DNA of 34,146 nt from an uncultured Collinsella sp. (GTDB lineage Bacteria; Actinomycetota; Coriobacteriia; Coriobacteriales; Coriobacteriaceae), in assembly GCA_900544065.1 (NCBI GenBank), contig UQTR01000014.1, forward strand, positions 1 to 34,146, given 5' to 3'. The first letter of the stretch is position 1, and each line of letters begins with the position of its first letter. The notes under the pieces were generated by a model. It was not told where the DNA came from. It did no database searches and was given only the letters and a program-made list of their open reading frames with translations. Position numbers and translations under genes: made by a program. Positions 1 to 7,389 of this stretch are shown here, in pieces.

Positions 1-48
1 CGAGATGTCTTAGGGTCTCGTGGGCTCGGAGATGTGTATAAGAGACAG
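1..48. other. Illumina Nextera adapter contamination at contig end
   Basis: Bases 1-6 (CGAGAT) match the 3' end of the P7 flow-cell oligo. Bases 7-14 (GTCTTAGG) sit exactly where an 8-base i7 index belongs. Bases 15-48 are the complete Nextera read-2 adapter, ending in the transposon mosaic end AGATGTGTATAAGAGACAG (30-48). This is seen directly in the sequence. It is library DNA, not genome. An open reading frame beginning at 20 and reading through it (with the residues MCIRDS) is an artefact. Confidence 0.98.
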
Positions 49-183
49 CTCATGCACCTGCTCGATCTGCACTTTGCGGGCAAGGGCGATTTCCAGCGCA
101 AGATCTATACGCCGCTCGTGTTCCTGGTGTGGTACAAGCGCTTCTTTATCGACGAGGACCAGCCCGCTGTTCAGGCTGCCTAG
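49..183 (+). CDS. C-terminal fragment, probably asparagine synthase (5' truncated)
   Basis: The frame is open from the first genomic base to TAG at 181-183 and gives 44 residues, beginning LMHLLDLHFAGKGDF and ending in QAA. The pattern of a hydrophobic helix, a small G/K/D-rich turn, then KIYTPLVFLVWYKRFF resembles the last helices of class B asparagine synthetases (glutamine-hydrolysing), where a 'LLDxHxxGxxD...LWxxLxFxLWxxxF' pattern is common. The rest of the gene is lost at the contig end, so no catalytic motif can be checked. The assignment is a family resemblance only. A strong terminator follows at 210-233. Confidence 0.5.
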   Translation, partial: LMHLLDLHFAGKGDFQRKIYTPLVFLVWYKRFFIDEDQPAVQAA

Positions 184-209
184 CCTCGGCTTACGAACGC
201 CTGCGCGTA

Positions 210-233
210 ACGGCTCCTCCGGGAGCCGTTTTT
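210..233 (+). terminator. Intrinsic terminator after the truncated gene
   Basis: A perfect 8-bp stem, ACGGCTCC (210-217) with GGAGCCGT (222-229), has a 4-base loop and is followed by a T run (229-233). It ends the upstream transcript just before the murE promoter. Confidence 0.9.
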
Positions 234-260
234 GCGTGGGTGCGTTTCAGTTACTATAAA
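232..260 (+). promoter_or_regulatory. Predicted housekeeping promoter for murE
   Basis: TTGCGT (232-237) and TATAAA (255-260) are separated by 17 bp, with a likely start near 267. The -35 overlaps the T tract of the preceding terminator. Similar TTGCGC-type -35 boxes occur before veg and tRNA-Thr in this window, which supports the call. Confidence 0.55.
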
Positions 261-294
261 ACCGCCCCTGCCAAATGGCTGAGAAAGGTGAAAG

Positions 295-1857
295 ATGCAC
301 CATTCGGATTCCGCGACCGTGACCACGGTCGATACGCTTGCCAAGCTTCTCGATGTGTGCGGCGAGCTGCGCGCATCAGAGCAGGTTGACGAGCGTGCCG
401 TGACCGGCTGCTCGTTTGATTCGCGCGCGGTCTCGGCAGGTGACGTGTTCTTTTGCAAAGGTGCTGCCTTTAAGCCCGCGTTTTTGAGCATGGCGCTCGA
501 TGCGGGTGCCGTCGCATTTGTGTGCGAGGAGTCGCTGGTCGAGTCTCTGGAGCCGCTGGCGCAGGAGAGCGGTGCTGCGATGCTGGTCGTGGATAGCGTT
601 CGCACGGCCATGGCCCTGTTGCCGCCGGAGGTCTACGACCGTCCCGACCACGACGTCAAGATCGTGGGCATCACCGGCACCAAGGGAAAGACCACGGCCG
701 CTTTTATGCTCCAGTCGATTATCAAAGCGGCGGGCGAGTCCTGCGGTATGATCGGCTCGGTGAACACCGACGATGGTATCGAGTGCTACGAGAGCACCAA
801 CACCACGCCCGAGGCCCCCGAGGTTTGGCGCCATATCGCCAACTGCCGCACGTCCGGTCGCCAGTCCATGGTCATGGAGGTCTCGAGCCAGGCGCTCAAG
901 TACCAACGCGTCGAGAATCTGCCGTTTGACGTGGCGTGCTTCCTCAACATCGGCCGCGACCACATCTCGCCAATCGAACACCCCACGTTTGAGGATTATT
1001 TTGAGAGCAAACTCAGGATCTTTGACCAGGCAAAGACCGCCGTGGTGAATCTGGGCACCGAAGAGGTTGACCGTGTGCTGGAGGCAGCGTCGACGGCCGA
1101 GCGCTTGGTGACCGTTGGCGTCGAGCATCCCGAGGCAAGCCTGTGGGCAAGCGATGTCCACGTGGTCGGCTTTAGCATCGAGTTCAACTTGCATGGCCTG
1201 TGTGCCGACGAGTCCGAGGCGGGGGAGAAGATCCTGCTGGGTATCGCGGGAGACTTTAACGTGGAGAACGCGCTGGTTGCTATCGCCGCTGCGCACGAGA
1301 TCGGCATCGGTATCGATGCCATCAAGAAGGGCCTCTTCAAGCTTCGTGTGCCGGGCCGCATGGAGGTCGTGGAGTCGAAGGACGGCCGCGTGATCTGCGT
1401 CGTTGACTATGCGCACAACCAGCTTTCGTTCCGTTCGCTTTTCTCGTCGGTCAAGCGCGCGTTTCCCACTAGTCCAGTCATTGCAGTGTTTGGCGCTGCC
1501 GGCGGCAAGGCGCAGGAGCGCCGCGAGCAGCTTCCGCGCGAGGCCGCACCATATTCCGACCTGATGATTTTTGCCAACGAGGACCCGGCTCACGAGGACC
1601 CGATGAAGGTCTGTCGCGAGCTTGCCGAACATGTTCCCGACGATACACCGAACAAGATCATCCTCGATCGCGAAGCCGCTGTGCATGCGGCGTTCAAGGC
1701 GGCGCGCGAGGAGTACGTCAACCCCGATGCTCCCACCATTGTCTTGCTGCTGGCAAAGGGTGACGAGGAGCTCATGCACGTGGGCGACGAGTTCGTGCCC
1801 ATCGAGAGCGACCTTTCGTTGGCCAATCGCCTGATCGATGTTACCCAGTTTGACTAA
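295..1857 (+). CDS. murE: UDP-N-acetylmuramyl-tripeptide synthetase MurE
   Basis: MurE is the cytoplasmic ATP-dependent ligase that adds the third, diamino amino acid to UDP-MurNAc-L-Ala-D-Glu. The 520-residue protein is full length for the family. Visible motifs are the substrate-binding N-domain with SFDSRAVSAGDVFF, the Mur ligase P-loop GITGTKGKTT at about 124-133, the ESTNTTPE substrate loop, MEVSSQAL, and the carbamylated-lysine region YFESKLRIFD near 237. In the C-domain, the DNPR motif of meso-diaminopimelate-adding enzymes is replaced by NEDPAHEDP near 427-436. This argues for lysine or ornithine rather than DAP; the exact substrate is inference. The ATG at 295 follows AGAAAGGTG. It heads a run with a HAD phosphatase and murI. 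Confidence 0.93.
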   Translation: MHHSDSATVTTVDTLAKLLDVCGELRASEQVDERAVTGCSFDSRAVSAGDVFFCKGAAFKPAFLSMALDAGAVAFVCEESLVESLEPLAQESGAAMLVVDSVRTAMALLPPEVYDRPDHDVKIVGITGTKGKTTAAFMLQSIIKAAGESCGMIGSVNTDDGIECYESTNTTPEAPEVWRHIANCRTSGRQSMVMEVSSQALKYQRVENLPFDVACFLNIGRDHISPIEHPTFEDYFESKLRIFDQAKTAVVNLGTEEVDRVLEAASTAERLVTVGVEHPEASLWASDVHVVGFSIEFNLHGLCADESEAGEKILLGIAGDFNVENALVAIAAAHEIGIGIDAIKKGLFKLRVPGRMEVVESKDGRVICVVDYAHNQLSFRSLFSSVKRAFPTSPVIAVFGAAGGKAQERREQLPREAAPYSDLMIFANEDPAHEDPMKVCRELAEHVPDDTPNKIILDREAAVHAAFKAAREEYVNPDAPTIVLLLAKGDEELMHVGDEFVPIESDLSLANRLIDVTQFD

Positions 1858-1960
1858 TGAACCATGACGGCGGCGCCCTGAGTGCGCTGTCGCCATAAGC
1901 GTGTCCCTCAATCAAAACATGCCGTCCAAGTCCAAACCCTTCTACGTAAATGGAGTGACC

Positions 1961-2872
1961 ATGTCCCACAATACCCTGCCGACCGTCGCTGAGCTTTCGG
2001 GCGAGATGCGCGAGCGTCTTGCCAAGGTTAAGTACGTCTTTACCGATCTGGACGCCACCATGCTCGCGCCCGGCTCGTGCGTGCTGCGCGACAACGACGG
2101 CAACCCCTCGACCAAGCTCGTCGAGGCTGTCGTGGCACTTGCCCGCGCCGGCATCCAGGTGGTCCCGACCTCGGGCCGCAACCGCACCATGATCCACGAG
2201 GATGCGCGCGTGCTTGGCCTCAACTCCTACATCGGCGAGATGGGCGGTCTGGTCATGTACGATCTCAAGGCCAACGATTGGGAGTATCTGACCGGCGATA
2301 TGCCCTACGACCCCGCCTGCGGCCTCACGCCGCATCAGGTGATCGAGCAGACCGGCGTGTGCGAGAAGATTCTCGCCCGCTGGCCGCATAAGATCGAGTA
2401 CCACAACGACATGTCGACTGGCTACAAGTACCGCGAGGTCACCGTCGGCATGCGCGGCGATGTGCCCGACGACGAGGTCCAGGCCATTCTTGACGAGGCC
2501 GGCTGCGGCCTGGTCTGGGCCTGCAACGGTCACCTGACGCATCTGTCCAAGCCGACGACGCTCGAGCTCGATCGCGTCGAGGACGGTCGCGCGTTTAACA
2601 TCAATCCCGCGGGCCTCAACAAGGGCGTTGCCATCGCACGTTTCTGCGAGCACCTGGGTATCGAGCGCGAGGAGACGCTGGCGCTCGGCGATTCCGAGTC
2701 CGACTTCTACATGGCTGACCACGTGGGCACGTTCTGCCTGGTCGAGAACGGTTTGACCAGCGCCGGCGCGCCCGAGTTCCTGGACACCTGCGATAACGCC
2801 TACGTCACGCGCGGCAAGATTGTCGACGGCTGGGCAGCAACGGCAGAGCTGCTCGTCGCGGCCCGTTCGTAG
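1961..2872 (+). CDS. HAD-superfamily (Cof-like, IIB) hydrolase
   Basis: This 303-residue protein has the order of HAD phosphatase motifs. Motif I is VFTDLDATML near 26-35, with Ala where Gly is usual; motif II is the VVPTSGRNRTM region; the Lys of motif III lies in NKGVAIARF; and motif IV is ALGDSESDF. The large insertion between motifs I and II to III fits the Cof/IIB cap class that dephosphorylates small phosphorylated metabolites. The substrate cannot be read from sequence. I chose ATG 1961 because GGAG at 1952-1955 is well spaced. An upstream in-frame ATG at 1901 lacks a ribosome site and adds non-conserved residues. It lies between murE and murI, which hints at, but does not prove, a link to cell-wall precursor metabolism. 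Confidence 0.8.
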   Translation: MSHNTLPTVAELSGEMRERLAKVKYVFTDLDATMLAPGSCVLRDNDGNPSTKLVEAVVALARAGIQVVPTSGRNRTMIHEDARVLGLNSYIGEMGGLVMYDLKANDWEYLTGDMPYDPACGLTPHQVIEQTGVCEKILARWPHKIEYHNDMSTGYKYREVTVGMRGDVPDDEVQAILDEAGCGLVWACNGHLTHLSKPTTLELDRVEDGRAFNINPAGLNKGVAIARFCEHLGIEREETLALGDSESDFYMADHVGTFCLVENGLTSAGAPEFLDTCDNAYVTRGKIVDGWAATAELLVAARS

Positions 2873-2925
2873 CGCGGTTCTATCGCGCTGAGCCATATCT
2901 TTTCGAGAGAGAATCTGGTGAGGTC

Positions 2926-3810
2926 ATGTCCGATATCGAGAATCTGGCAGGTGACACGCGCCCGATCGGTGTGTTCGACTCGGGTCTGGGTGGTCTGACG
3001 GTTGCGCGCGCGATTGCGACGGCGTTGCCGCACGAGTCCGTCTACTACTTTGGCGACACCAAGCGCTGCCCCTACGGCACCCGCACCGAGGACGAGGTGC
3101 GCTCGTTTGCACTGCAGGCGGGCCGTTGGCTGTCGAAGCACGACGTCAAGATCATGGTCATCGCCTGCAATACGGCGACCGCTGCGGCCTTGCGTTTGGC
3201 CCAGCAGGTGCTCGACGTCCCCGTCATCGGTGTGATCGCACCGGGCGCCCGCGCGGCAATCAACAGCACCCGCACGCGCCGGGTGGGCGTGCTCGCCACC
3301 AACCTCACCATTCGCTCAGGCGCTTACACACGTGCCATTCAGGACCTGGATGCCGGCGTCGACGTATACGGCTGCCCTGCTTCGAGCTTTGTCGAGGTCG
3401 TTGAGCACGAGCTCGCCTCGGGCGCACATCTGCAAGAGCAGTGGCTCGAGAACGAGGACATCTTTGATACGCCTGCCGTACGCGCGCTGGTCGGCGCCAC
3501 GGTTGAACCGCTGCGCGACCATGGCATCGATACCGTGGTACTCGGCTGCACGCATTTCCCGCTGCTCGTGGGGCCTATTCGCCATGCGCTGGGTCCCGGA
3601 GTGCGCGTGGTGAGCTCCGCCGAGGAGACCACGCGCGAGCTGACCGATATTCTCACGCGCCGCGAGCAGCTGGCGGGCGACGCGGCCGAGCCGCAGCATC
3701 GTTTTGCAACGACGGCCGATAACATTGCCGAGTTTGCGGTGGCGGGCAGTTTTATCTTTGGCCAGCCGCTCAAGAGTATTGAGCATATCGATATCGACGA
3801 ACTCAAATAG
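2926..3810 (+). CDS. murI: Glutamate racemase MurI
   Basis: MurI interconverts L- and D-glutamate and supplies the D-Glu that MurD adds to the peptidoglycan stem. The 294-residue protein has all family hallmarks: GVFDSGLGGLTV near 15-26 with the catalytic-site Asp, YFGDTKRCPYG, the first catalytic cysteine in ACNTAT (Cys81) and the second in GCTHFPLL (Cys208). Length and motif spacing are normal. The ATG at 2926 follows GTGAGGTC. It lies 53 bases after the HAD gene and in the same direction as murE, so co-transcription with this peptidoglycan-precursor group is likely. Confidence 0.95.
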   Translation: MSDIENLAGDTRPIGVFDSGLGGLTVARAIATALPHESVYYFGDTKRCPYGTRTEDEVRSFALQAGRWLSKHDVKIMVIACNTATAAALRLAQQVLDVPVIGVIAPGARAAINSTRTRRVGVLATNLTIRSGAYTRAIQDLDAGVDVYGCPASSFVEVVEHELASGAHLQEQWLENEDIFDTPAVRALVGATVEPLRDHGIDTVVLGCTHFPLLVGPIRHALGPGVRVVSSAEETTRELTDILTRREQLAGDAAEPQHRFATTADNIAEFAVAGSFIFGQPLKSIEHIDIDELK

Positions 3811-3865
3811 ATATAAGGTCACCGACCAAAGGCTCACGTTCACCTTTTGCCGAAAGGATTTTTCT

Positions 3866-4591
3866 ATGGAGTATATGCAGGTCAATCGTACCAACGGCCG
3901 CGCTGCCGATGAGCTGCGCCCCATCAAGCTTACTCGCGGCGTCATGAAGCACGCCCACGGCTCGTGCCTGGCCGAGTTTGGCGATACGCGCGTGCTGTGC
4001 GCTGCCACCATCGAGGAGGGCGTACCGGGCTGGCGCAAGGGCGCCAAGGCCGGTTGGGTAACGGCGGAGTACGCCATGTTGCCGGCATCGACCGGTAAGC
4101 GCTGCAAGCGCGAGTACGCCAAGCGTAAGGGCCGCTCCATGGAGATCGAGCGCCTCATCGGTCGCAGCCTGCGTACCGTCGTCAACATGAAGGCACTCGG
4201 CGAGTACACCGTTACCGTCGACTGCGACGTGATTCAGGCCGATGGTGGCACGCGTACGGCGAGCATCACCGGCGCCTGGGTGGCCCTGCACGATGCGCTT
4301 GCCATGTGGGTCGAGGCCGGCAAGATCGAGCGCATCCCGCTCACGGGCCAGGTCGCCGCGATTTCCATGGGCGTTGTCGACGGCAACACCCTGCTCGACC
4401 TGGATTATTCCGAGGACAGTCACGCCGAGGTCGACATGAACCTTGTCGCCACCGATACCGGTGAGATGATCGAGCTCCAGGGCACCGGCGAGCAGGCGCC
4501 CTTCGACCGCAAGCGCCTCAATGCCCTGCTCGATTTGGGCGACAAGGGCATTGCCGAGCTCATCGAGCTCCAGCGCCAAGCCCTCGCCTAA
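3866..4591 (+). CDS. rph: Ribonuclease PH
   Basis: RNase PH is a phosphate-dependent 3'-5' exoribonuclease that trims tRNA 3' ends; it forms a hexameric ring. The 241-residue protein shows the family sequence NGRAADELRPIKL at the N-terminus (the usual Asp-Gly-Arg appears as Asn-Gly-Arg), GDTRVLCAATIEEGVP, GWVTAEYAMLP, the phosphate-binding region IGRSLRTVVNMKALG, and DGGTRTASITGAWVAL. The start is ATG 3866, eight bases after GAAAGGA; an earlier in-frame ATG at 3704 lies inside murI and would add an unrelated tail. The following gene is rdgB, a common partner of rph in many bacteria. Confidence 0.95.
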   Translation: MEYMQVNRTNGRAADELRPIKLTRGVMKHAHGSCLAEFGDTRVLCAATIEEGVPGWRKGAKAGWVTAEYAMLPASTGKRCKREYAKRKGRSMEIERLIGRSLRTVVNMKALGEYTVTVDCDVIQADGGTRTASITGAWVALHDALAMWVEAGKIERIPLTGQVAAISMGVVDGNTLLDLDYSEDSHAEVDMNLVATDTGEMIELQGTGEQAPFDRKRLNALLDLGDKGIAELIELQRQALA

Positions 4592-4628
4592 CCTGCCAAA
4601 AAGGGACAGGTTTATTTTGGCAGGTTTT
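4590..4628. repeat. Palindrome after rph (terminator-like, REP-like core)
   Basis: Twelve-base arms AACCTGCCAAAA (4590-4601) and TTTTGGCAGGTT (4615-4626) pair perfectly around AGGGACAGGTTTA and end in TTTT (4625-4628). It can act as a terminator for rph. Its centre, GGGACAGGT, resembles the core of other palindromes in this window (12205-12236). Confidence 0.7.
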
Positions 4629-4733
4629 ATCTGCGGAAACGCTGAACTGTAAGGCTGCTGCCGCGCGAGGGGAGGGGCTTGAGAGCCTAATTACCTTTTG
4701 TGTGGCGTTGTTATAAGAACAAGGAGGCCACTC

Positions 4734-5375
4734 ATGGCACTTGAGAAGATCGACATCGACACCCTCGACCCGGCGGCGACCATCGTCGTGGCAACGGGCA
4801 ACGCCCATAAGCTCACCGAGATCGAGGCCATTTTGGGCAAGGTTATGCCCGAGGTTCGCTTTGTGGCGCTCGGCCAGCTGGGTGATTTTGAGGATCCCGA
4901 GGAAAACGGCACGACGTTTTTGGAGAACGCCATCATCAAGGCCCAAGCCGCGGTTGAGGAGACGGGCCTTATGGCCATTGCCGACGATTCGGGCTTGGTC
5001 GTTGATGCCCTGGACGGCGAGCCTGGCGTGTATAGCGCGCGCTATGCGGGTGTGCACGGCGACGATGCCGCCAACAACGCCAAACTCCTCGTTAACCTGG
5101 ATGGCGTGGCCGACGAGGATCGCACCGCGCGCTTTATGAGCGTCGTCGCGCTCATCGACACGGACGGTTTGGTCACCTATGGTGAGGGCGCCTGCGAGGG
5201 CGTTATCGCGCACGAGGGCCGCGGCGATCACGGCTTTGGCTACGACCCGCTGTTCCTGCCGGTCGACACGCCGGGCAAGACCATGGCCGAGCTGACGGCG
5301 GACGAGAAGAACGCCATCAGCCATCGATTCCATGCGCTCGAGCACCTATCCGCCAAACTGACGGGCGAGGAGTAG
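4734..5375 (+). CDS. rdgB: XTP/dITP diphosphatase (HAM1/RdgB)
   Basis: This enzyme hydrolyses non-canonical purine triphosphates (dITP, XTP) to monophosphates and keeps them out of DNA and RNA. The 213-residue protein has ATGNAHKLTEI near 20-30 (triphosphate binding), the acidic ENGTTFLENA, DDSGLVVDALDG near 84, GRGDHGFGYDPLFLP near 161, and SHRFHAL near 195, all diagnostic. I set the start at ATG 4734 because a strong AAGGAGG (4721-4727) precedes it; the longer frame from 4698 begins in AT-rich leader. Only 3 bases separate it from dtd, so the two are translated from one message. Confidence 0.95.
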   Translation: MALEKIDIDTLDPAATIVVATGNAHKLTEIEAILGKVMPEVRFVALGQLGDFEDPEENGTTFLENAIIKAQAAVEETGLMAIADDSGLVVDALDGEPGVYSARYAGVHGDDAANNAKLLVNLDGVADEDRTARFMSVVALIDTDGLVTYGEGACEGVIAHEGRGDHGFGYDPLFLPVDTPGKTMAELTADEKNAISHRFHALEHLSAKLTGEE

Positions 5376-5378
5376 GCC

Positions 5379-5825
5379 GTGCGTGCGGTGGTGCAGCGCG
5401 TGCTCAACGCCGGCGTGACGGTCGACGGCGAGTGCGTGGGCAAAATTGGGCGCGGCTATCTGGTGCTGCTTGGCGTGGGCCACGGCGACACGCGCGCCGA
5501 GGCCGATAAGCTGTGGGGCAAGCTCCGGGGCTTGCGCATTAACGAGGACGAGAACGGCAAGACCAACCTGGCGCTTGCCGATGTCGACGGCGAGGTTCTC
5601 GTGGTGTCGCAGTTCACGCTGTTCGCCGATTGCCGTCACGGCCGTCGTCCGTCGTTTACGGATGCCGGCGCCCCCGATGTCGCCAACGAGCTCTACGAGT
5701 ACTTCCTGACGCTTGTGCGCGAGGACGTCGAGCACGTAGCGCATGGCATCTTCGGCGCCGACATGAAGGTCGACCTCGTCAACGACGGTCCATTCACCAT
5801 CGTCCTCGATACCGACAATCTGTAA
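5379..5825 (+). CDS. dtd: D-aminoacyl-tRNA deacylase
   Basis: Dtd removes D-amino acids (and Gly mischarged on tRNA-Ala) from tRNA, a chiral proofreading step. The 148-residue protein has the normal length, the active-site segment SQFTLFAD near 77-84, and the C-terminal NDGPFTIVLD near 135-144 that holds the Gly-cisPro motif. It starts with GTG three bases after the rdgB stop. It ends the murE-to-dtd run; a new promoter is predicted downstream. Confidence 0.93.
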   Translation: MRAVVQRVLNAGVTVDGECVGKIGRGYLVLLGVGHGDTRAEADKLWGKLRGLRINEDENGKTNLALADVDGEVLVVSQFTLFADCRHGRRPSFTDAGAPDVANELYEYFLTLVREDVEHVAHGIFGADMKVDLVNDGPFTIVLDTDNL

Positions 5826-5858
5826 GCAGCTAATTTGGGACGGGGCTTTTTTAGCTAC

Positions 5859-5888
5859 TTGCGCGGGGTTGTAGCAGGGTGCTATAGT
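5859..5888 (+). promoter_or_regulatory. Predicted promoter for veg-ispE
   Basis: TTGCGC (5859-5864) and TATAGT (5883-5888) are 18 bp apart, with a start near 5895. About 15 bases further on, a short hairpin with a T tract (5909-5928) lies in the leader. Confidence 0.5.
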
Positions 5889-5908
5889 ATTAGAGTTTTG
5901 TCTATCTT

Positions 5909-5928
5909 AGGGGTATTATCCCCTTTTT
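5909..5928 (+). terminator. Short terminator-like hairpin in the veg leader
   Basis: AGGGG (5909-5913) pairs with CCCCT (5920-5924) around TATTAT and is followed by five T. The stem is only 5 bp, so it may be a weak terminator or attenuator. It lies between the predicted promoter and the veg ribosome site. Confidence 0.4.
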
Positions 5929-5955
5929 GAATTGCACCTTCTGGAGGCCCTGTTC

Positions 5956-6252
5956 ATGGAAGAGATGGAAGTCAATCACGTCGACGACATCCACGAGAAG
6001 CTGACCGATATGGTGGGCGATCGCGTCAAGGTTAAGGCCAACATGGGCCGCACCCGCGTTGTCGAGCGCATGGGCACCATCAAGAGCGTCCACCCCGCCG
6101 TCTTTATCGTCGAGGTTGACGAGCGTCGCGGCCGCAAGTCGCGTCAGTCCTACCAGTATATCGATGTCCTCACCGGTCAGGTCGAGCTGTTCGACCCCGA
6201 GAGCGGCGAGCATATCTTTACCCCGCTCGGCAATCAGCTCGAGGAGCACTAA
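5956..6252 (+). CDS. veg: Veg family protein
   Basis: This 98-residue basic protein matches the Veg family: conserved VHPAVFIVEVDE, a basic RRGRKSRQSYQYIDVLTGQVEL stretch, and an N-terminal helix with IHEKLTDMVGDRVKVKANMGRTRVVERMG. In Bacillus subtilis Veg is a very abundant small protein linked to biofilm gene control; the biochemical role is not settled. Its usual neighbour is ispE, exactly as here (2 bases apart). The ATG at 5956 has GGAGG 8 bases upstream (5943-5947); an alternative TTG at 5932 would add a short unrelated tail. Confidence 0.88.
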   Translation: MEEMEVNHVDDIHEKLTDMVGDRVKVKANMGRTRVVERMGTIKSVHPAVFIVEVDERRGRKSRQSYQYIDVLTGQVELFDPESGEHIFTPLGNQLEEH

Positions 6253-6254
6253 CA

Positions 6255-7151
6255 GTGACCGATTGGTCTCTGACTCTTTCCGCGCCGGCAAAGATTAACC
6301 TCTACCTGGGGGTTCATACCGAGCGTGACGACCGTGGCTACCACAAGGTCGATTCCCTGATGGCAGCCGTCGGTCTTGTCGATACCGTGACGGTTACGCC
6401 GGCACAGGCGCTGACCGTCCAGACGATTCCGGCATCCGACTTTCCCATGCAAAAGAATACGGCGTATCGTGCTGCGCTCGCTATGGCCGAGCATTATGGT
6501 CGCGAAGCCAATGTCTGCATCACGATCGAGAAGCGCATCCCGTTGTGTGCCGGCCTGGGCGGTCCTTCGACGGATGCCGCGGCGGTCATTGTTGCCTTGG
6601 CAGAGCTGTGGGGTATCGACCGCACCGATCCCGCGCTGGACAACATTGCGCGCGGCATTGGCGCCGACGTTCCCTTCTTTTTGCATGCCAGCCCTGCATT
6701 TTATGTGGGTGGGGGAGACGTGCTGGCAACCGAGTATCCCGCACTTCCCGCGACACCCGTCGTGCTGGTCAAGCCGCGCGAGGCAAGCGTTTCAACAATT
6801 GAAGCCTATCGACGTTTTGACGAGACCCCAGCGCCTGCGGACAAGCCCGGAGCGATCGCATCTGCCCTTCGCTCGGGAGACGCAGAGGCGGCCTACGCGC
6901 TCGTCCACAACAACCTGGGAGCCATTTCCGCGCAGATGGAGCCGCGGATTCAAACGGTGCTCGACTGGCTCCGTTCACAGGACGGTACCATTACCGCAAA
7001 CGTGTGCGGTTCGGGTGCCTGCTCGTTTGCCATTTGCGATTCTGCCGCCACGGCAGTCAATCTTGCGGCAGTTGCTCAACAAAACGGCTGGTGGGCTTAT
7101 GCAACGGAGCTCGTTTCCGACACGGTTCGCATTGAAGCGCCAAAGAAGTAA
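6255..7151 (+). CDS. ispE: 4-diphosphocytidyl-2-C-methyl-D-erythritol kinase IspE
   Basis: IspE is the GHMP kinase that phosphorylates CDP-ME in the non-mevalonate (MEP) isoprenoid pathway. The 298-residue protein shows APAKINLYLGVH near 9-20, the ATP-binding PLCAGLGGPSTDAAA near 96-110 (Pro and Thr replace the common GG-S-S pair), DVPFFLHASPAFYVGGGD, and a C-terminal CGSGACSFAI glycine loop near 250. It starts with GTG two bases after veg. Two further MEP enzymes, ispD and ispF, lie at 29272-30484. A tRNA promoter and tRNA gene follow. Confidence 0.93.
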   Translation: MTDWSLTLSAPAKINLYLGVHTERDDRGYHKVDSLMAAVGLVDTVTVTPAQALTVQTIPASDFPMQKNTAYRAALAMAEHYGREANVCITIEKRIPLCAGLGGPSTDAAAVIVALAELWGIDRTDPALDNIARGIGADVPFFLHASPAFYVGGGDVLATEYPALPATPVVLVKPREASVSTIEAYRRFDETPAPADKPGAIASALRSGDAEAAYALVHNNLGAISAQMEPRIQTVLDWLRSQDGTITANVCGSGACSFAICDSAATAVNLAAVAQQNGWWAYATELVSDTVRIEAPKK

Positions 7152-7159
7152 AAATTTCT

Positions 7160-7189
7160 CTGGCACACGACGGAAATCTTTGTTATTAT
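7160..7189 (+). promoter_or_regulatory. Possible promoter for tRNA-Pro
   Basis: CTGGCA (7160-7165) and TATTAT (7184-7189) lie 18 bp apart, placing the start a few bases before the tRNA at 7201. The -35 is only 4 of 6 to consensus. Confidence 0.4.
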
Positions 7190-7200
7190 AGTCGAGCTAA

Positions 7201-7277
7201 CGGGTTGTGGCTCAGTTTGGTAGAGCACTGCGTTCGGGACGCAGGGGTCGCTGGTTCAAATCCAGTCAACCCGACCA
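7201..7277 (+). tRNA. tRNA-Pro (anticodon CGG)
   Basis: A full cloverleaf can be drawn: acceptor CGGGTTG/CAACCCG, D-stem GCTC/GAGC, anticodon stem CTGCG/CGCAG with loop TTCGGGA (anticodon CGG, reading CCG), and T-stem GCTGG/CCAGT around TTCAAAT. The discriminator base is A7274 and CCA is encoded at 7275-7277. Confidence 0.97.
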
Positions 7278-7287
7278 GAGCATGAGG

Positions 7288-7316
7288 AGGGACCGCTTCT
7301 TGCGGTCCCTTTTTTT
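7288..7316 (+). terminator. Terminator of tRNA-Pro
   Basis: A perfect 9-bp stem, AGGGACCGC (7288-7296) with GCGGTCCCT (7302-7310), has a TTCTT loop and is followed by seven T. Confidence 0.93.
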
Positions 7317-7324
7317 AGCTATTG

Positions 7325-7353
7325 TTGTGATACCGCGATACCCGCGGTATACT
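7325..7353 (+). promoter_or_regulatory. Predicted tatA promoter with dyad operator in the spacer
   Basis: TTGTGA (7325-7330) and TATACT (7348-7353) are exactly 17 bp apart. A perfect inverted repeat, ATACCGCG (7330-7337) and CGCGGTAT (7343-7350) with 5 bases between, fills the spacer and touches both boxes. This geometry suits a repressor site. The promoter boxes and the dyad are seen; regulation is inferred. Confidence 0.55.
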
Positions 7354-7389
7354 CATTCGAGCTTGTCTCGCTGTATTGTGGAGGTCTAC

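Noticed and set aside
20..259. 79-codon open frame at the window start
   Set aside because: It begins inside the sequencing adapter, and the genomic part is read better in the frame ending at 183.
7207..7389. N-terminal extension of tatA
   Set aside because: It would translate tRNA-Pro and its terminator.
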